Shown here: in pieces, positions 7,888 through 16,642 of the stretch
Position numbering within the stretch: the stretch's first letter is position 1
Layout: every line of letters starts with the position of its first letter
Origin: CAZSPL01 sp964608735
GTDB lineage: Bacteria; JAJVIF01; JAPKYR01; CAZSPL01
Length of the DNA: 27,135 nt
Reading direction: 5' to 3'
Assembly: GCA_964608735.1 (NCBI GenBank)
Contig: CAZSPL010000021.1
Location: 1-27,135 of the forward strand
Made by a program: the position numbers and the translations under genes
The notes under the pieces: model-generated
What the model was told of the DNA's origin: nothing
The model's input: the letters and a program-made list of their open reading frames with translations, nothing else
The model's database searches: none

Positions 7888-7986
7888 TTAAAAAACCACC
7901 ATTATGTAAATTGAAATCTACCCATTCAGGTTTTCCCGTGTTTTTACGGGTTTATCGAAATCCCTTTTACTTACCTACCTTGAGCT

Positions 7987-8847
7987 TCAACTCGCCTTGC
8001 CGCTCGAACCGAGCACCTGCATTTTATGTTTCACGATATCCGCTACGTTTCGAATGGCTGCTTCCATATATTTCCTGATGTCGAATTCGTCGGGCTTTTG
8101 CGATAAATATTTTTCCAGGCCGTCCCTGAAAGCGTGACGCAGGTCCGTGTCGAAATTGATCTTCCTCACACCGAGCTTTATGGCTTCCTTCAGGTCTTCG
8201 TCACTCAACCCGGACGCCCCGTGCAAAACAATCGGGAGCCCCACGCGCTTCTTTATTACCTCGAGGCGCTCAAAATCGAGTTCCGGTTTGCCCTTGTACA
8301 GGCCGTGCTGGTTTCCGATGCTGATCGCCAGTGAATTGACACCGGTTTCCTTCGCGAACCGCACCGCCTCGTCCGGGTCGGTCATGAATGCTTCGCGATC
8401 GGTCACGGAGATGTCATCCTCGGCCCCCGCGAGCCTGCCGATCTCCCCTTCGAGCGGGAATTCCGGGTCTCCAAGGGCAGCGCGGACTTCCTTCGTAAGC
8501 CGGATATTCTCGTCAAGCGGATTCTTGCTGCCGTCGAACATAACCGATGTGAACCCGTTCTTCTTGCATAGCATCGCGATTTCCAGGCTTGGGCCGTGGT
8601 CGAGATGAAGCGCGTTACGCGTGTTGTATTCGGCATTGAGGTTCCGCGCGATGCAGGCGATGTTCTCAACAGCCGCATACTTGATCGCGCCCCCTGTCGC
8701 GGCAATGATGAACGGGCTTTTCTCCTCGACGGCGGCTAAATGAATCGCGCGGCTTACTTCGAGATTGACCGTGTTGAAAGCCCCGAGGGCATAGGTCCTT
8801 TTTTCGGCATCCTCGAAAAGTTCCCTTGTCGAATACAACGGGCACAT
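7987..8847 (-). CDS. fba: Class II fructose-bisphosphate aldolase
   Basis: The 286-residue protein is a zinc-dependent class II ketose-bisphosphate aldolase. In glycolysis and gluconeogenesis it interconverts fructose 1,6-bisphosphate with dihydroxyacetone phosphate and glyceraldehyde 3-phosphate in the cytosol. Seen motifs are LHLDHGPSLE (zinc His and catalytic Asp), VMFDGSKNPLDENI, GEIGRLAGAEDD, AISIGNQHGLYKG (zinc His), VLHGASGL (zinc His and phosphate loop) and INFDTDLR. The last motif favours fructose- over tagatose-bisphosphate aldolase. The ATG at 8845-8847 (MCPLYSTRELFE) is chosen because GGAGG (8854-8858) lies 6 nt upstream; an in-frame start 10 codons earlier would add an Arg-rich non-conserved leader. 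Upstream is a 455-nt region without a gene. Confidence 0.93.
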   Translation of the reverse strand: MCPLYSTRELFEDAEKRTYALGAFNTVNLEVSRAIHLAAVEEKSPFIIAATGGAIKYAAVENIACIARNLNAEYNTRNALHLDHGPSLEIAMLCKKNGFTSVMFDGSKNPLDENIRLTKEVRAALGDPEFPLEGEIGRLAGAEDDISVTDREAFMTDPDEAVRFAKETGVNSLAISIGNQHGLYKGKPELDFERLEVIKKRVGLPIVLHGASGLSDEDLKEAIKLGVRKINFDTDLRHAFRDGLEKYLSQKPDEFDIRKYMEAAIRNVADIVKHKMQVLGSSGKAS

Positions 8848-9302
8848 ATCACGCCTCCGCCTTGACTTCAACATCATTTAATATTGGATTGTTAAGGTGC
8901 ATCGTTTTGACTGCATTTCTTGTGGGTAGCTTCCCCCGGAATGAAAAAACATTATTGCCTGACGGAATAAAAATAGAAATCAGCATACTTTCGGAAAATT
9001 CACCTTGCTTAATCTGGAATCGGAGACAGGGGTCAGGAACGATTAAATGCTATCCGTAATATACTCGATAAATGCCCCTAAGTCAACAGGGTCCTGCCCG
9101 CATGAATAATATCTTTTTTACTCGCGCCCGGTTGACCTGCAGAGCCCCTTTACCGCGCGCCTCTATCCCTTCGCTTAAGGGTGAGCGCGTCTACTTCATT
9201 TATCGGCACGGGACGGAGAAAGTCAACATAAGCCCGGCATATTATGGACACGCGTAGGCGCTGAAAAGCTCAATGGCGAGCCGTGATTTTCGCGGCTGCG
9301 TC
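8848..9302. other. 455-nt intergenic region without a supported gene
   Basis: This stretch lies upstream of the aldolase gene and downstream of the protease gene (both minus). It contains an imperfect two-part hairpin at 9154-9189 (CGCGC/GCGCG outer, CCCTT/AAGGG inner at 9167-9171 and 9177-9181) and a hairpin of about 8 bp around 9277-9295 that could mark the protease transcript end but lacks a good T-run. Open frames here are short and have no ribosome-binding sites. No tRNA, known riboswitch or insertion-sequence end is evident. Confidence 0.55.
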
Positions 9303-12300
9303 TTAATAGAGATACCTGTTGAAGTAAATCTCATGCTGTCCGTCGCGCAGGTCCGCCCAGAAAGCATAGATATTCTTCTCGGGACCGCGTATCACGCGCG
9401 GCCATTCGGTTTTCGTCTCGATAACAGCCCCGAACGAAATCTGCACCGGGTCGTTGAAACCGTTGATCCCGGTCTCGCTGAAGATGTGATACACATTGTT
9501 TGTCCCGCCGAGATTGTCCTTGTAAACCACGTCGATGAAACCGTCCGCGTTGATGGAGATATCCGGCCTGGTACAGCTTGTCGCTATATCGCTGGTCAGG
9601 TTTTTCGAGAGAAACGAATCGCCGCCGTTGGTGGAATATGCGCAAAGGATGTCATAGGAAGATGCCGTCGAATGATGGTAGACGAGGTACGGATTACCAT
9701 CCGGGTCGGATACCATCCTTATGGCGTAATCATAACCGCCGGAGCCGGGGGTAAGGTTCTGTGGGCTGAGGAAGCTCGCGCCGTCGTTCTCGGATTTCGC
9801 GTAGTAGACATCGAATCCCGTTACATACGGCCCTGACACGACCCACCTCTCCCAGCAGACATTGATATTCCCGTTCGCGCCCACCGCGACACAGGGTGAC
9901 GGCCAATCGTTGTAATACTGGTTGGCGGCCACGCGCAGGTCATCCGACCAGTTGTCGCCGCCGTCTACGGATTGCTTGTAGTAGATGCCTTCACCGGGTG
10001 TCGAGCGATCGTCGGTCCACACCACGTGGATCACGTCGTCCGGGCCGATGGTGATATCCGGCACGCGGCTGTCGCCTGAAGCATTGGTGATCCTGACCGG
10101 CTCGGTCCAGCTGTAGCCGTCGTCTTCGGAACGCATATAGATAATTTCGCGGTTGTTGCCGCCGAACATAGTCGAATAATAGACCACGTGGATGACATCG
10201 TCAGAGTCGATCGCGATAGTGGGATAGAAATCACCGGCATCATCGGTGGAAAGCTGCATGTCGTCTTCGAATGTGGCGCCGAAGTCTGTCGATTTCTTGA
10301 GATAGATGTCGTGATTACCGTTGCGGTCGTCATCGATGACGATGAAAATATCTCCCTGTGAATTAGTCGCGCCCTCGGGACGCCAGGAGTAGTCGGAGTT
10401 GCCCCCGGTTATCTTCACGTCGGTTTCCCATGTCGATGCGACGATGAACTCGTCGCTTATCAATGGCAGGCAGTCTGGGTCGATAGCGTCGGGAATTCTC
10501 AGGTTGATGTTGGATTCGGTCATTATTCCGACCTGCAGCGTCGAGCCCGAGATAGCCGCCTGGGCAAGGTCGATCACGATGAAGAACGAGTTGGTCTGGG
10601 TATTTGTGGCCGGAAGATAGATGCCGTGGAATACCGCCTTGCTGTCGGTGTTGAAATCGACATGCGGGTGGGGGATATCGTTCGACCCGCCGGGATTACC
10701 CGAATTGGGGTCGTTCAAATTGTCGTATTGCCCGGAATAACCGGCGTTGTAATAATCGTCCGTCGCGAGCTGTTTGTCGGTGCCGTCCAAGTCGAACACA
10801 CCGTCGCCGTCGGAATCATGGTAGAGCCGTACGCCGGTGATGGCGTCCGTCGCCACGGAGCCGAATTTGATTATCTCCAGCCCGTCGATGGTGCCGTAGT
10901 TGACGTCGCCCGATACATCGATGCGTATAAGCGCCTGGTTGTCGATACCCTTGAAGATCTTCCCGTTCTCGGGAAGGTTCTCCCCTTCGAGCCAGATTGC
11001 ATCGACCGTGTATTCATTTTTGAACACTTTCCACGAGCCGGGATTTTCATGCGGCCCGGAGCCGAGAGCGTCGTCGAAATCCATTATATACTGGACCACG
11101 TGCCCGTCGGGGCAGTCGTCGTCGATAGAGATGATGAACATCTCATCGGATTTCTTAGTCTCGGCCTTGGGAATATCGGGGAACGCTATTTCGCCCTTGA
11201 TAACGTGAACGTACGGGTCGTTTATATCGAGAAGTCCTGCGGGGTCATCGGCATCCTTGATTCCGTCGTTTCGAACCGTCAGGCCGATTCCGATTACTTC
11301 GCCGGGATTGAAGAATCCGTCGCGGTTCCCGTGGGTGATCCCCTCGAAATCGTCGTCGTATTCCATCCCGAGGATATTGTATTCCGGCCTCAACTGCTGG
11401 TAGAGCGCGCGGTAGATGTTTATCCTTCCGGTACCGAGTCTGCCGACGTAATTCGGGTTCTTATCATAAATATTGTCGGCGGTGAATTTGACCTGGTCGA
11501 CGACTTCCTGCGCGGAATATGTCGGGTAGTATCCCTTGACCAGGGCCATAAGGCCGGTCGCCTCGGGGCAGGACATGGACGTTCCGGAAGCAAATGCATA
11601 GGTATTGTTGTAATAGGTCGAGTAGATATCCTGACCCGGCGCGCAGACATCAACCTTGTCGTTATACTGGGAAAAACTGGTCTTCTTATCCTGGGAATTC
11701 GTTGCCGCTACGCTGACCACATGGTCATAGCTGGCGGGATAGCTGTACTGGGATGAGCCGCTGTTCCCCGCGGACGCGCATATGACCACGCCGGCGTTGA
11801 ATACGGAGTTGCATACGTTCTGCTCGGTCTGGGAAAACCATCCGCCACCGATTGACATGTTCACGGCTACGACATTCTGCGTGTTCTTGGCGTAGTTGAG
11901 CGCGGATGTGATCGACGATGTTGCCGCGCCGCCGTCACCGTTGGCGGGCATGATTCTCAGTCCCATAAGCTTGCAGGACCAGTCGACGCCCGCGGTGCCC
12001 TTACTGTTATTAGACATGGCACCGATGATACCTGCCACGTGTGTTCCGTGGCCGACATTGTCATCGATAAGGCTGTTGCCGTCGTTATCCACGCCGTCGC
12101 CATCGACTTCGCCCCCAAGCCCGTCGCCGCCGTCCACGAAATCCTCACCGTTTACAACTTTGCTTACAAGGTCGGGATGGTCCCTGTCGATGCCGGTGTC
12201 TATGACGCCCACAATTACATTCGAGTCGCCCTGGAATATATCCCATCCTTCGGGCCCGTCCATAATATTCAGGTCCCATTTGTAGTTGTAGTTGGTGTCG

Positions 12301-13049
12301 TTGGGAATGATATCCAGGTGCCTGATGAAATTCGGCTCGGCATATTCCACTATAGGGCTTATCTCGATCGTACGCATCGCGACGAAAATATCGACTGAAG
12401 GCGCGAATCCGACGCGGTAGACATCGGTGTCGATGATTCGTTCGAGCGCCTGCATATCCAGAGCTTTGAGAAGCTCATTGAAATCTTCCCCGGGTACATT
12501 GGGATGAAGCGCGACGAGCATTTCATTCGCGCAAATTTCCATCTCATCCCCTTCGGGCGTGGTGACCAATGTCCCGGTGAACGGGGGGATGGGGAGGTCA
12601 TCCTGCTTGTCTATGGCAAGCCAGTATCTGCGCAGATGTTCGGTATCTCCCGTGTATGCCACATTGAGCTCGACCAGACCGTCGGCGATACCGGGCTCGA
12701 CCTGCAAGGGGCTCACGGGGCCTTCATAAGACGCCGCGCGGGTTCCGTCGGGCAGGAGGAGCATGCCATCGCGGATGTCTACGCTGAGCGACCCGGCGGA
12801 CGATGTATCTATTTCGAGCGGTAGAGTATTTTTACCAGGCTTGACGTTTATATAAGCCGATGTCAGCACCGATTCACCATCGATGCGGATATCGTCAAGC
12901 TCGGTATTGACCGCCCGTATTCCCGCGAGCGGGGATACATAATCCTGACCATCCGGGATGAGTGGAGCTTTGGAGTTACCCTCGGAGCAGCCCGCAACAA
13001 GCAACATGGCAAGGAAGAAAATTGCAGCGGAAATCAAAGTACTGCGCAT
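9303..13049 (-). CDS. Subtilisin-family (S8) serine protease lipoprotein with Asp-box propeller region
   Basis: The 1248-residue protein has a lipoprotein signal (hydrophobic residues 4-18, LLVAGC with Cys21). An extended N-terminal region (~22-270) may include a propeptide. The S8 catalytic domain spans ~270-560: Asp284 in VIDTGID, His334 in GHGTHVAG, Ser491 in GTSMSCPEATG, and the ASAGNSG stretch with the oxyanion Asn. An Asp-rich insert (DGDGVDNDG) between Asp and His probably binds calcium. Residues ~560-880 look like beta-rich linker domains. Residues ~900-1200 carry five or more Asp-box/BNR-like units such as EDDGYSW, VDGGDNW and TNGGDSF, typical of sialidase-like propellers. It is likely an active extracellular or surface-tethered protease. 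The ATG at 13047-13049, with GAGG 9 nt upstream, is preferred to an in-frame GTG at 13082. Odd: Glu follows Pro in the Ser motif, where His is usual. Confidence 0.92.
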   Translation of the reverse strand: MRSTLISAAIFFLAMLLVAGCSEGNSKAPLIPDGQDYVSPLAGIRAVNTELDDIRIDGESVLTSAYINVKPGKNTLPLEIDTSSAGSLSVDIRDGMLLLPDGTRAASYEGPVSPLQVEPGIADGLVELNVAYTGDTEHLRRYWLAIDKQDDLPIPPFTGTLVTTPEGDEMEICANEMLVALHPNVPGEDFNELLKALDMQALERIIDTDVYRVGFAPSVDIFVAMRTIEISPIVEYAEPNFIRHLDIIPNDTNYNYKWDLNIMDGPEGWDIFQGDSNVIVGVIDTGIDRDHPDLVSKVVNGEDFVDGGDGLGGEVDGDGVDNDGNSLIDDNVGHGTHVAGIIGAMSNNSKGTAGVDWSCKLMGLRIMPANGDGGAATSSITSALNYAKNTQNVVAVNMSIGGGWFSQTEQNVCNSVFNAGVVICASAGNSGSSQYSYPASYDHVVSVAATNSQDKKTSFSQYNDKVDVCAPGQDIYSTYYNNTYAFASGTSMSCPEATGLMALVKGYYPTYSAQEVVDQVKFTADNIYDKNPNYVGRLGTGRINIYRALYQQLRPEYNILGMEYDDDFEGITHGNRDGFFNPGEVIGIGLTVRNDGIKDADDPAGLLDINDPYVHVIKGEIAFPDIPKAETKKSDEMFIISIDDDCPDGHVVQYIMDFDDALGSGPHENPGSWKVFKNEYTVDAIWLEGENLPENGKIFKGIDNQALIRIDVSGDVNYGTIDGLEIIKFGSVATDAITGVRLYHDSDGDGVFDLDGTDKQLATDDYYNAGYSGQYDNLNDPNSGNPGGSNDIPHPHVDFNTDSKAVFHGIYLPATNTQTNSFFIVIDLAQAAISGSTLQVGIMTESNINLRIPDAIDPDCLPLISDEFIVASTWETDVKITGGNSDYSWRPEGATNSQGDIFIVIDDDRNGNHDIYLKKSTDFGATFEDDMQLSTDDAGDFYPTIAIDSDDVIHVVYYSTMFGGNNREIIYMRSEDDGYSWTEPVRITNASGDSRVPDITIGPDDVIHVVWTDDRSTPGEGIYYKQSVDGGDNWSDDLRVAANQYYNDWPSPCVAVGANGNINVCWERWVVSGPYVTGFDVYYAKSENDGASFLSPQNLTPGSGGYDYAIRMVSDPDGNPYLVYHHSTASSYDILCAYSTNGGDSFLSKNLTSDIATSCTRPDISINADGFIDVVYKDNLGGTNNVYHIFSETGINGFNDPVQISFGAVIETKTEWPRVIRGPEKNIYAFWADLRDGQHEIYFNRYLY

Positions 13050-13132
13050 GCGTATGTACCTCAGAGGAATGAAATATCGCACCGGCTCATTTCAGACGAG
13101 AGAACCCTGGCCGGCTATAGATGTGGTTCTTC

Positions 13133-13161
13133 ATTATATTAGAATTGCGCGCTTCTTGCAA
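13133..13161 (-). promoter_or_regulatory. Sigma70-type promoter for the S8 protease gene
   Basis: On the minus strand TTGCAA (13156-13161) is followed after exactly 17 nt by a perfect TATAAT (13133-13138). Transcription would start near 13126, about 77 nt before the chosen ATG. It lies between the protease gene and the preceding metalloprotease gene, so the protease has its own promoter. Confidence 0.72.
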
Positions 13162-13180
13162 TGACAAGCAGACCGGGCTG

Positions 13181-13843
13181 TTAACCTCCCGAGGACTTGT
13201 TTAAAACCACCAGGAGCGAATGCCAGTCAACCCAGAGCAGGAAGGAAATTGCATACATTATCGGGGACATGAGCAGCCTGAGCATTCCTGTAAATACGAG
13301 GAGGAGTAAGATGATAAAACCGTACCGCTCGATTGACGCATAGCCATAGCGGTATTTCGGCGGCAGAAGGCCCATTACGATGCGGGAGCCATCGAGAGGG
13401 GGAATCGGGATGAGGTTTAATGACGCGAGTATAATGTTGATGAAGATGATCCAGGCGATCATCTCGTCAAGGCGTCCGGGCAGTTGCACTTGCAGGGCGT
13501 GTGTAAGCCTGAAGATGATGTTGAATATAATTATTAACGCGATATTCGAGAGCGGCCCAGCCGCGCCTGTAATCATCATACCCTTCAAAGGCGACTTGAA
13601 ATAGCGCGGATCGATGGGCACCGGTTTCGCCCATCCGAATGGGAATCCCGCAATCGATGTGATTATCATCACTATCAGGCCGGTGGGGTCGATATGCGCG
13701 ATGGGATTGAGCGTAAGCCTGCCGGCGTTCTTCGCGGTCGGGTCGCCGAGCAGGTATGCCGAATAGCCATGGCTTACTTCATGAATCGTTACGGAGAGAA
13801 GCAATATCGGCACAAAAACGCCTATGGCGAATAAGAAATCCAT
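13181..13843 (-). CDS. Site-2-protease-like membrane metalloprotease (M50 family)
   Basis: The 220-residue protein is a compact M50 intramembrane zinc protease. The first span carries the zinc motif HEVSH (residues 21-25). A later span has LNLIPIPPLDGSRI, with Asp151 as the third zinc ligand (the NPxDG-type motif). The segment GRLTLNPIAHIDPTG is also typical of the short RseP/S2P relatives that lack PDZ domains. About five or six spans are visible. Family members cut transmembrane segments of substrate proteins, often anti-sigma factors; the substrate here is unknown. It starts 81 nt after the tRNA nucleotidyltransferase fusion gene on the same strand and may be cotranscribed. The ATG at 13841-13843 has only a weak ribosome-binding site. 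Confidence 0.9.
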   Translation of the reverse strand: MDFLFAIGVFVPILLLSVTIHEVSHGYSAYLLGDPTAKNAGRLTLNPIAHIDPTGLIVMIITSIAGFPFGWAKPVPIDPRYFKSPLKGMMITGAAGPLSNIALIIIFNIIFRLTHALQVQLPGRLDEMIAWIIFINIILASLNLIPIPPLDGSRIVMGLLPPKYRYGYASIERYGFIILLLLVFTGMLRLLMSPIMYAISFLLWVDWHSLLVVLNKSSGG

Positions 13844-13924
13844 ACTTTTACTCAGATGACCTCATTATAACAGGTTTCAAACGGCAGTTCCTTATCAGGA
13901 AACATTCTTAAGAGATGTAATGGC

Positions 13925-16573
13925 CTAAGCAGGTTCATCGGTTTCCCGTTTCAAGACCTCTTCCGCCAGTGCGATTTCATCCCTCCGCGCATGAATCTCA
14001 CCATCGAGCTTGGCGTCGAATACCGCCTGGAACGCCTTCTTGAACGCGGGCGATGGCGGAAATCCAAGGTTCTTGAGGTCCTGGCCGGTGATTTCGAGTT
14101 TGGTTGGCTTCATCACCTTGAGGAAACTGCGTATTATTTCGCTGACATCCAGATTGTCACCGTTAACGAGATAAGCGAGCAGGGCTTCCACTTCGACCCA
14201 ATGCAGCATCCTGAATATCTCGCTCGGTTTCAGCTCCGCATCGGTGCTGGACAACTCGTCCACGGTCTCACGGAAGCGGGGTATTTCCCTGATGGTCTGC
14301 TCGTCGTTTCCGGACAACTGGAAATCCTGAGCGAACGAATCAGCTTCATCCTGGGTAAAATTCCACGCCAGGATGCAGAGATAGACCTGGTGGGCGCGGA
14401 TTGTATATGGCAGGTCCCACAGCTCATACTCGGCGAGCACCGGGATAACCGGGTCCGTAGCTCCCCGGAGCGCTCCCGCGAGCGACATATGCGGGTGGAT
14501 GAGTTTCAGTATGCCTGTTTCATCGAGCATCTTCAGCGCGCCATGGGGGTCCTGGTCGCCGAGAATCAGCCATAATTCATCGCGAATCCGCTGCCTTGTG
14601 ATCCTGTCGAGCATGCCGTCGGCGAGCGCGGCGTCCATCAACTCCTTCGAATGCGGCTCGATTACAAAGCCGAACCGCGTGGAGAAGCGTATCGCGCGCA
14701 TCATGCGGGTCGGGTCGTCGCGGAACGATTCATCGTGAAGTATGCGGATTATTCCATCCTTGATATCTTTTCTTCCGTTGAATGGGTCGAGTATCTCACC
14801 GAACGCCGAATGGTTGATGCGTATCGCTATCGAATTGATGGTGAAATCGCGCCGCTTGAGGTCGTTCTCGATGTTTCCGGGCTCGACTTCGGGAAGCGCC
14901 CCCGGCTCGGGATAGCGCTCCTTACGGGTGCCCGTGATGTCGATGGTTCCGCCTGACCTGATGTGTATCTTGGCGGTGCCGAATCGCGGGTTGATGTCCG
15001 TACGCAATTCGAGGACGTAGCCGAGGGCTTCGGCGAATACGATGCCGTTGCCTTCGACCACGAGGTCGACGTCCATGCTGGGGCGTCCGAGCAGGATGTC
15101 GCGCACGATGCCGCCCACGAGATAGACGGGCAGCTTCACGCGGTCGGCGACGCGTCCCGCGAGGATGAGAATATCCAGCACGGAGCGGGGAAGTCCCTGG
15201 AAAACATCCTCCTGCATCAAGCCTCCATCCAGCGGAAGTTCTTCGATCTCTTCATCCCCAACGGGCTGAATCTTGTGCAACGCCTGGATTATATCAGAGC
15301 GGGTGACGATGCCGGTAACCTTTCCGCCGAAAATGACCGGGATACGCCCGATATTGTTCCGTACTATCAGCTTCTCAATATGATGCAGCCCCGCTTCCTC
15401 GCCTACGGTGATGACATCGCCCATCATGTGCTCGCTTACCGGGTCGTGCGAACGTCCCGAGAGGATGGCCTTATCGACATCGCGGCGCGAGATTATCCCC
15501 AAGAGCCGGTCGTCGTCATCGAGCACGACGATACCCGAATGCCCGAACCGGATCATCTGGTGGCGGCAATTGTCGATTGTGATACCGGGTGAAACCGAAT
15601 GCACGGGGCTGGACATGATATCCCGCGCGATGACGTAGGGATGCAGCTCCTCGCGCAATATCGATACGAGTTCTTGCAGCGCCCTGTGATGGTCGGTGCC
15701 GGTGAGCATGGCGCTTCCGGCGGACGGATGCCCGCCACCGCCGAAATGGCTCAGTATATGGGCGATATTCACCGAGGATATCCGGCTGCGCCCGATTATA
15801 TAGACCCGCTCGTGTATTTCAACGAGGGTGAAAATACTATCGGCGTTTTCAATGTCCTGGATTTTATTCGTGATGAACGCGATTTCATCGACATAGCCCG
15901 GTATCTTCGCCGTGGAGAAATGAATCCTGATGCCGTTGATGAGCACATCGCGAGTATTCAATGTGAGCTTCTGCATCAGGATTTTCTGCTCCGCGCTGAG
16001 CTCGTGGCTGACATAGCGGCGCACGAGGCTCAGGTTCGCGCCGGACTTGAGGAGATACTTGACGGCATCGAGATCCTGCGGAACCGTCGACGAGAAGGTC
16101 AGGTTGCCGGTATCCTCGTAGATGCCCAGGCATAGAAGAGTGGCTTCCTCGGGGGTAAGCTTTATTCCCCGGCGCGCTATTTCCACCACGAGGATGGTTG
16201 TCGTGGAGCCGTATTTATAGCAGTGCCGGAAGTGGGCGTCCAGCTCGCCTTCTTCTTCGAGGTGATGGTCGTAGAGGTGGACCTCGACATCCTTGCGTTT
16301 GAGTATCTCGTTTATCGCGCGAAGGCGGCTTGGCCTCGATGTATCAGTGACGATGACGCGTTCGACCGAATCGAAATCGATCTGCTTCAGCAGTATCAGG
16401 GGAATCTTGTCGCGGTAGAGTGCGTAAAATTCGCGCACCCCGATATCCATTCCCCCGATGAGCACCATGACGGCGTTGGGGTAGAGTTTCGACGCGGCTA
16501 CCATCGACGCGAAACTATCGAAATCGGCGCTGGGATGGGAGATGATTATTTCGCTTGCCTTTACTTTCGCCAT
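13925..16573 (-). CDS. DHH phosphoesterase - CBS pair - class II tRNA nucleotidyltransferase fusion
   Basis: The 882-residue cytosolic protein joins three modules. Residues 1-~310 form a DHH/DHHA1 phosphoesterase with His13, Asp17 and Asp19 (HPSADFDS), Asp77 (DTS), DHH at 102-104, Asp154 (YEDTG) and the DHHA1 loop GGGGHPSAGSA (278-288). Residues ~314-432 hold two CBS domains that usually bind adenine nucleotides. Residues ~465-882 are a class II nucleotidyltransferase: LVGGIVRD (485-492), catalytic DVD (501-503), RRDFT (574-578) and DPTRMMRAIRF (~620-630). Similar fusions are known in Aquifex and some delta-proteobacteria as CCA- or A-adding enzymes. It should repair or add the tRNA 3' end, with the DHH part possibly degrading short RNA such as oligonucleotides. 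All catalytic residues look intact. Sequence alone does not say whether it adds CCA or only A. It lies 69 nt past the YfhO gene. Confidence 0.93.
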   Translation of the reverse strand: MAKVKASEIIISHPSADFDSFASMVAASKLYPNAVMVLIGGMDIGVREFYALYRDKIPLILLKQIDFDSVERVIVTDTSRPSRLRAINEILKRKDVEVHLYDHHLEEEGELDAHFRHCYKYGSTTTILVVEIARRGIKLTPEEATLLCLGIYEDTGNLTFSSTVPQDLDAVKYLLKSGANLSLVRRYVSHELSAEQKILMQKLTLNTRDVLINGIRIHFSTAKIPGYVDEIAFITNKIQDIENADSIFTLVEIHERVYIIGRSRISSVNIAHILSHFGGGGHPSAGSAMLTGTDHHRALQELVSILREELHPYVIARDIMSSPVHSVSPGITIDNCRHQMIRFGHSGIVVLDDDDRLLGIISRRDVDKAILSGRSHDPVSEHMMGDVITVGEEAGLHHIEKLIVRNNIGRIPVIFGGKVTGIVTRSDIIQALHKIQPVGDEEIEELPLDGGLMQEDVFQGLPRSVLDILILAGRVADRVKLPVYLVGGIVRDILLGRPSMDVDLVVEGNGIVFAEALGYVLELRTDINPRFGTAKIHIRSGGTIDITGTRKERYPEPGALPEVEPGNIENDLKRRDFTINSIAIRINHSAFGEILDPFNGRKDIKDGIIRILHDESFRDDPTRMMRAIRFSTRFGFVIEPHSKELMDAALADGMLDRITRQRIRDELWLILGDQDPHGALKMLDETGILKLIHPHMSLAGALRGATDPVIPVLAEYELWDLPYTIRAHQVYLCILAWNFTQDEADSFAQDFQLSGNDEQTIREIPRFRETVDELSSTDAELKPSEIFRMLHWVEVEALLAYLVNGDNLDVSEIIRSFLKVMKPTKLEITGQDLKNLGFPPSPAFKKAFQAVFDAKLDGEIHARRDEIALAEEVLKRETDEPA

Positions 16574-16642
16574 CTGCTGAGGAATTTAAATCTCATTCAC
16601 CTATTAGTATCGACAAACAGGGCCGGTATTTCGTGGCCTGCA

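Noticed and set aside
7935..7950. CCCGT/ACGGG hairpin between aldolase and rho genes as a terminator
   Set aside because: The stem is only 5 bp and on the minus strand it is followed by A residues rather than T, so it would not stop the aldolase transcript.
9015..9045. GGAGACAGGGGTCAGGAACG string resembling ends of REP-associated transposase elements
   Set aside because: Only one copy is present, with no inverted partner and no transposase gene in the window.
10626..11756. 376-codon open frame on the plus strand inside the S8 protease gene
   Set aside because: It is antisense to a gene with clear catalytic motifs and a promoter; it has no ribosome-binding site or recognisable domain and reflects codon bias of the real frame.
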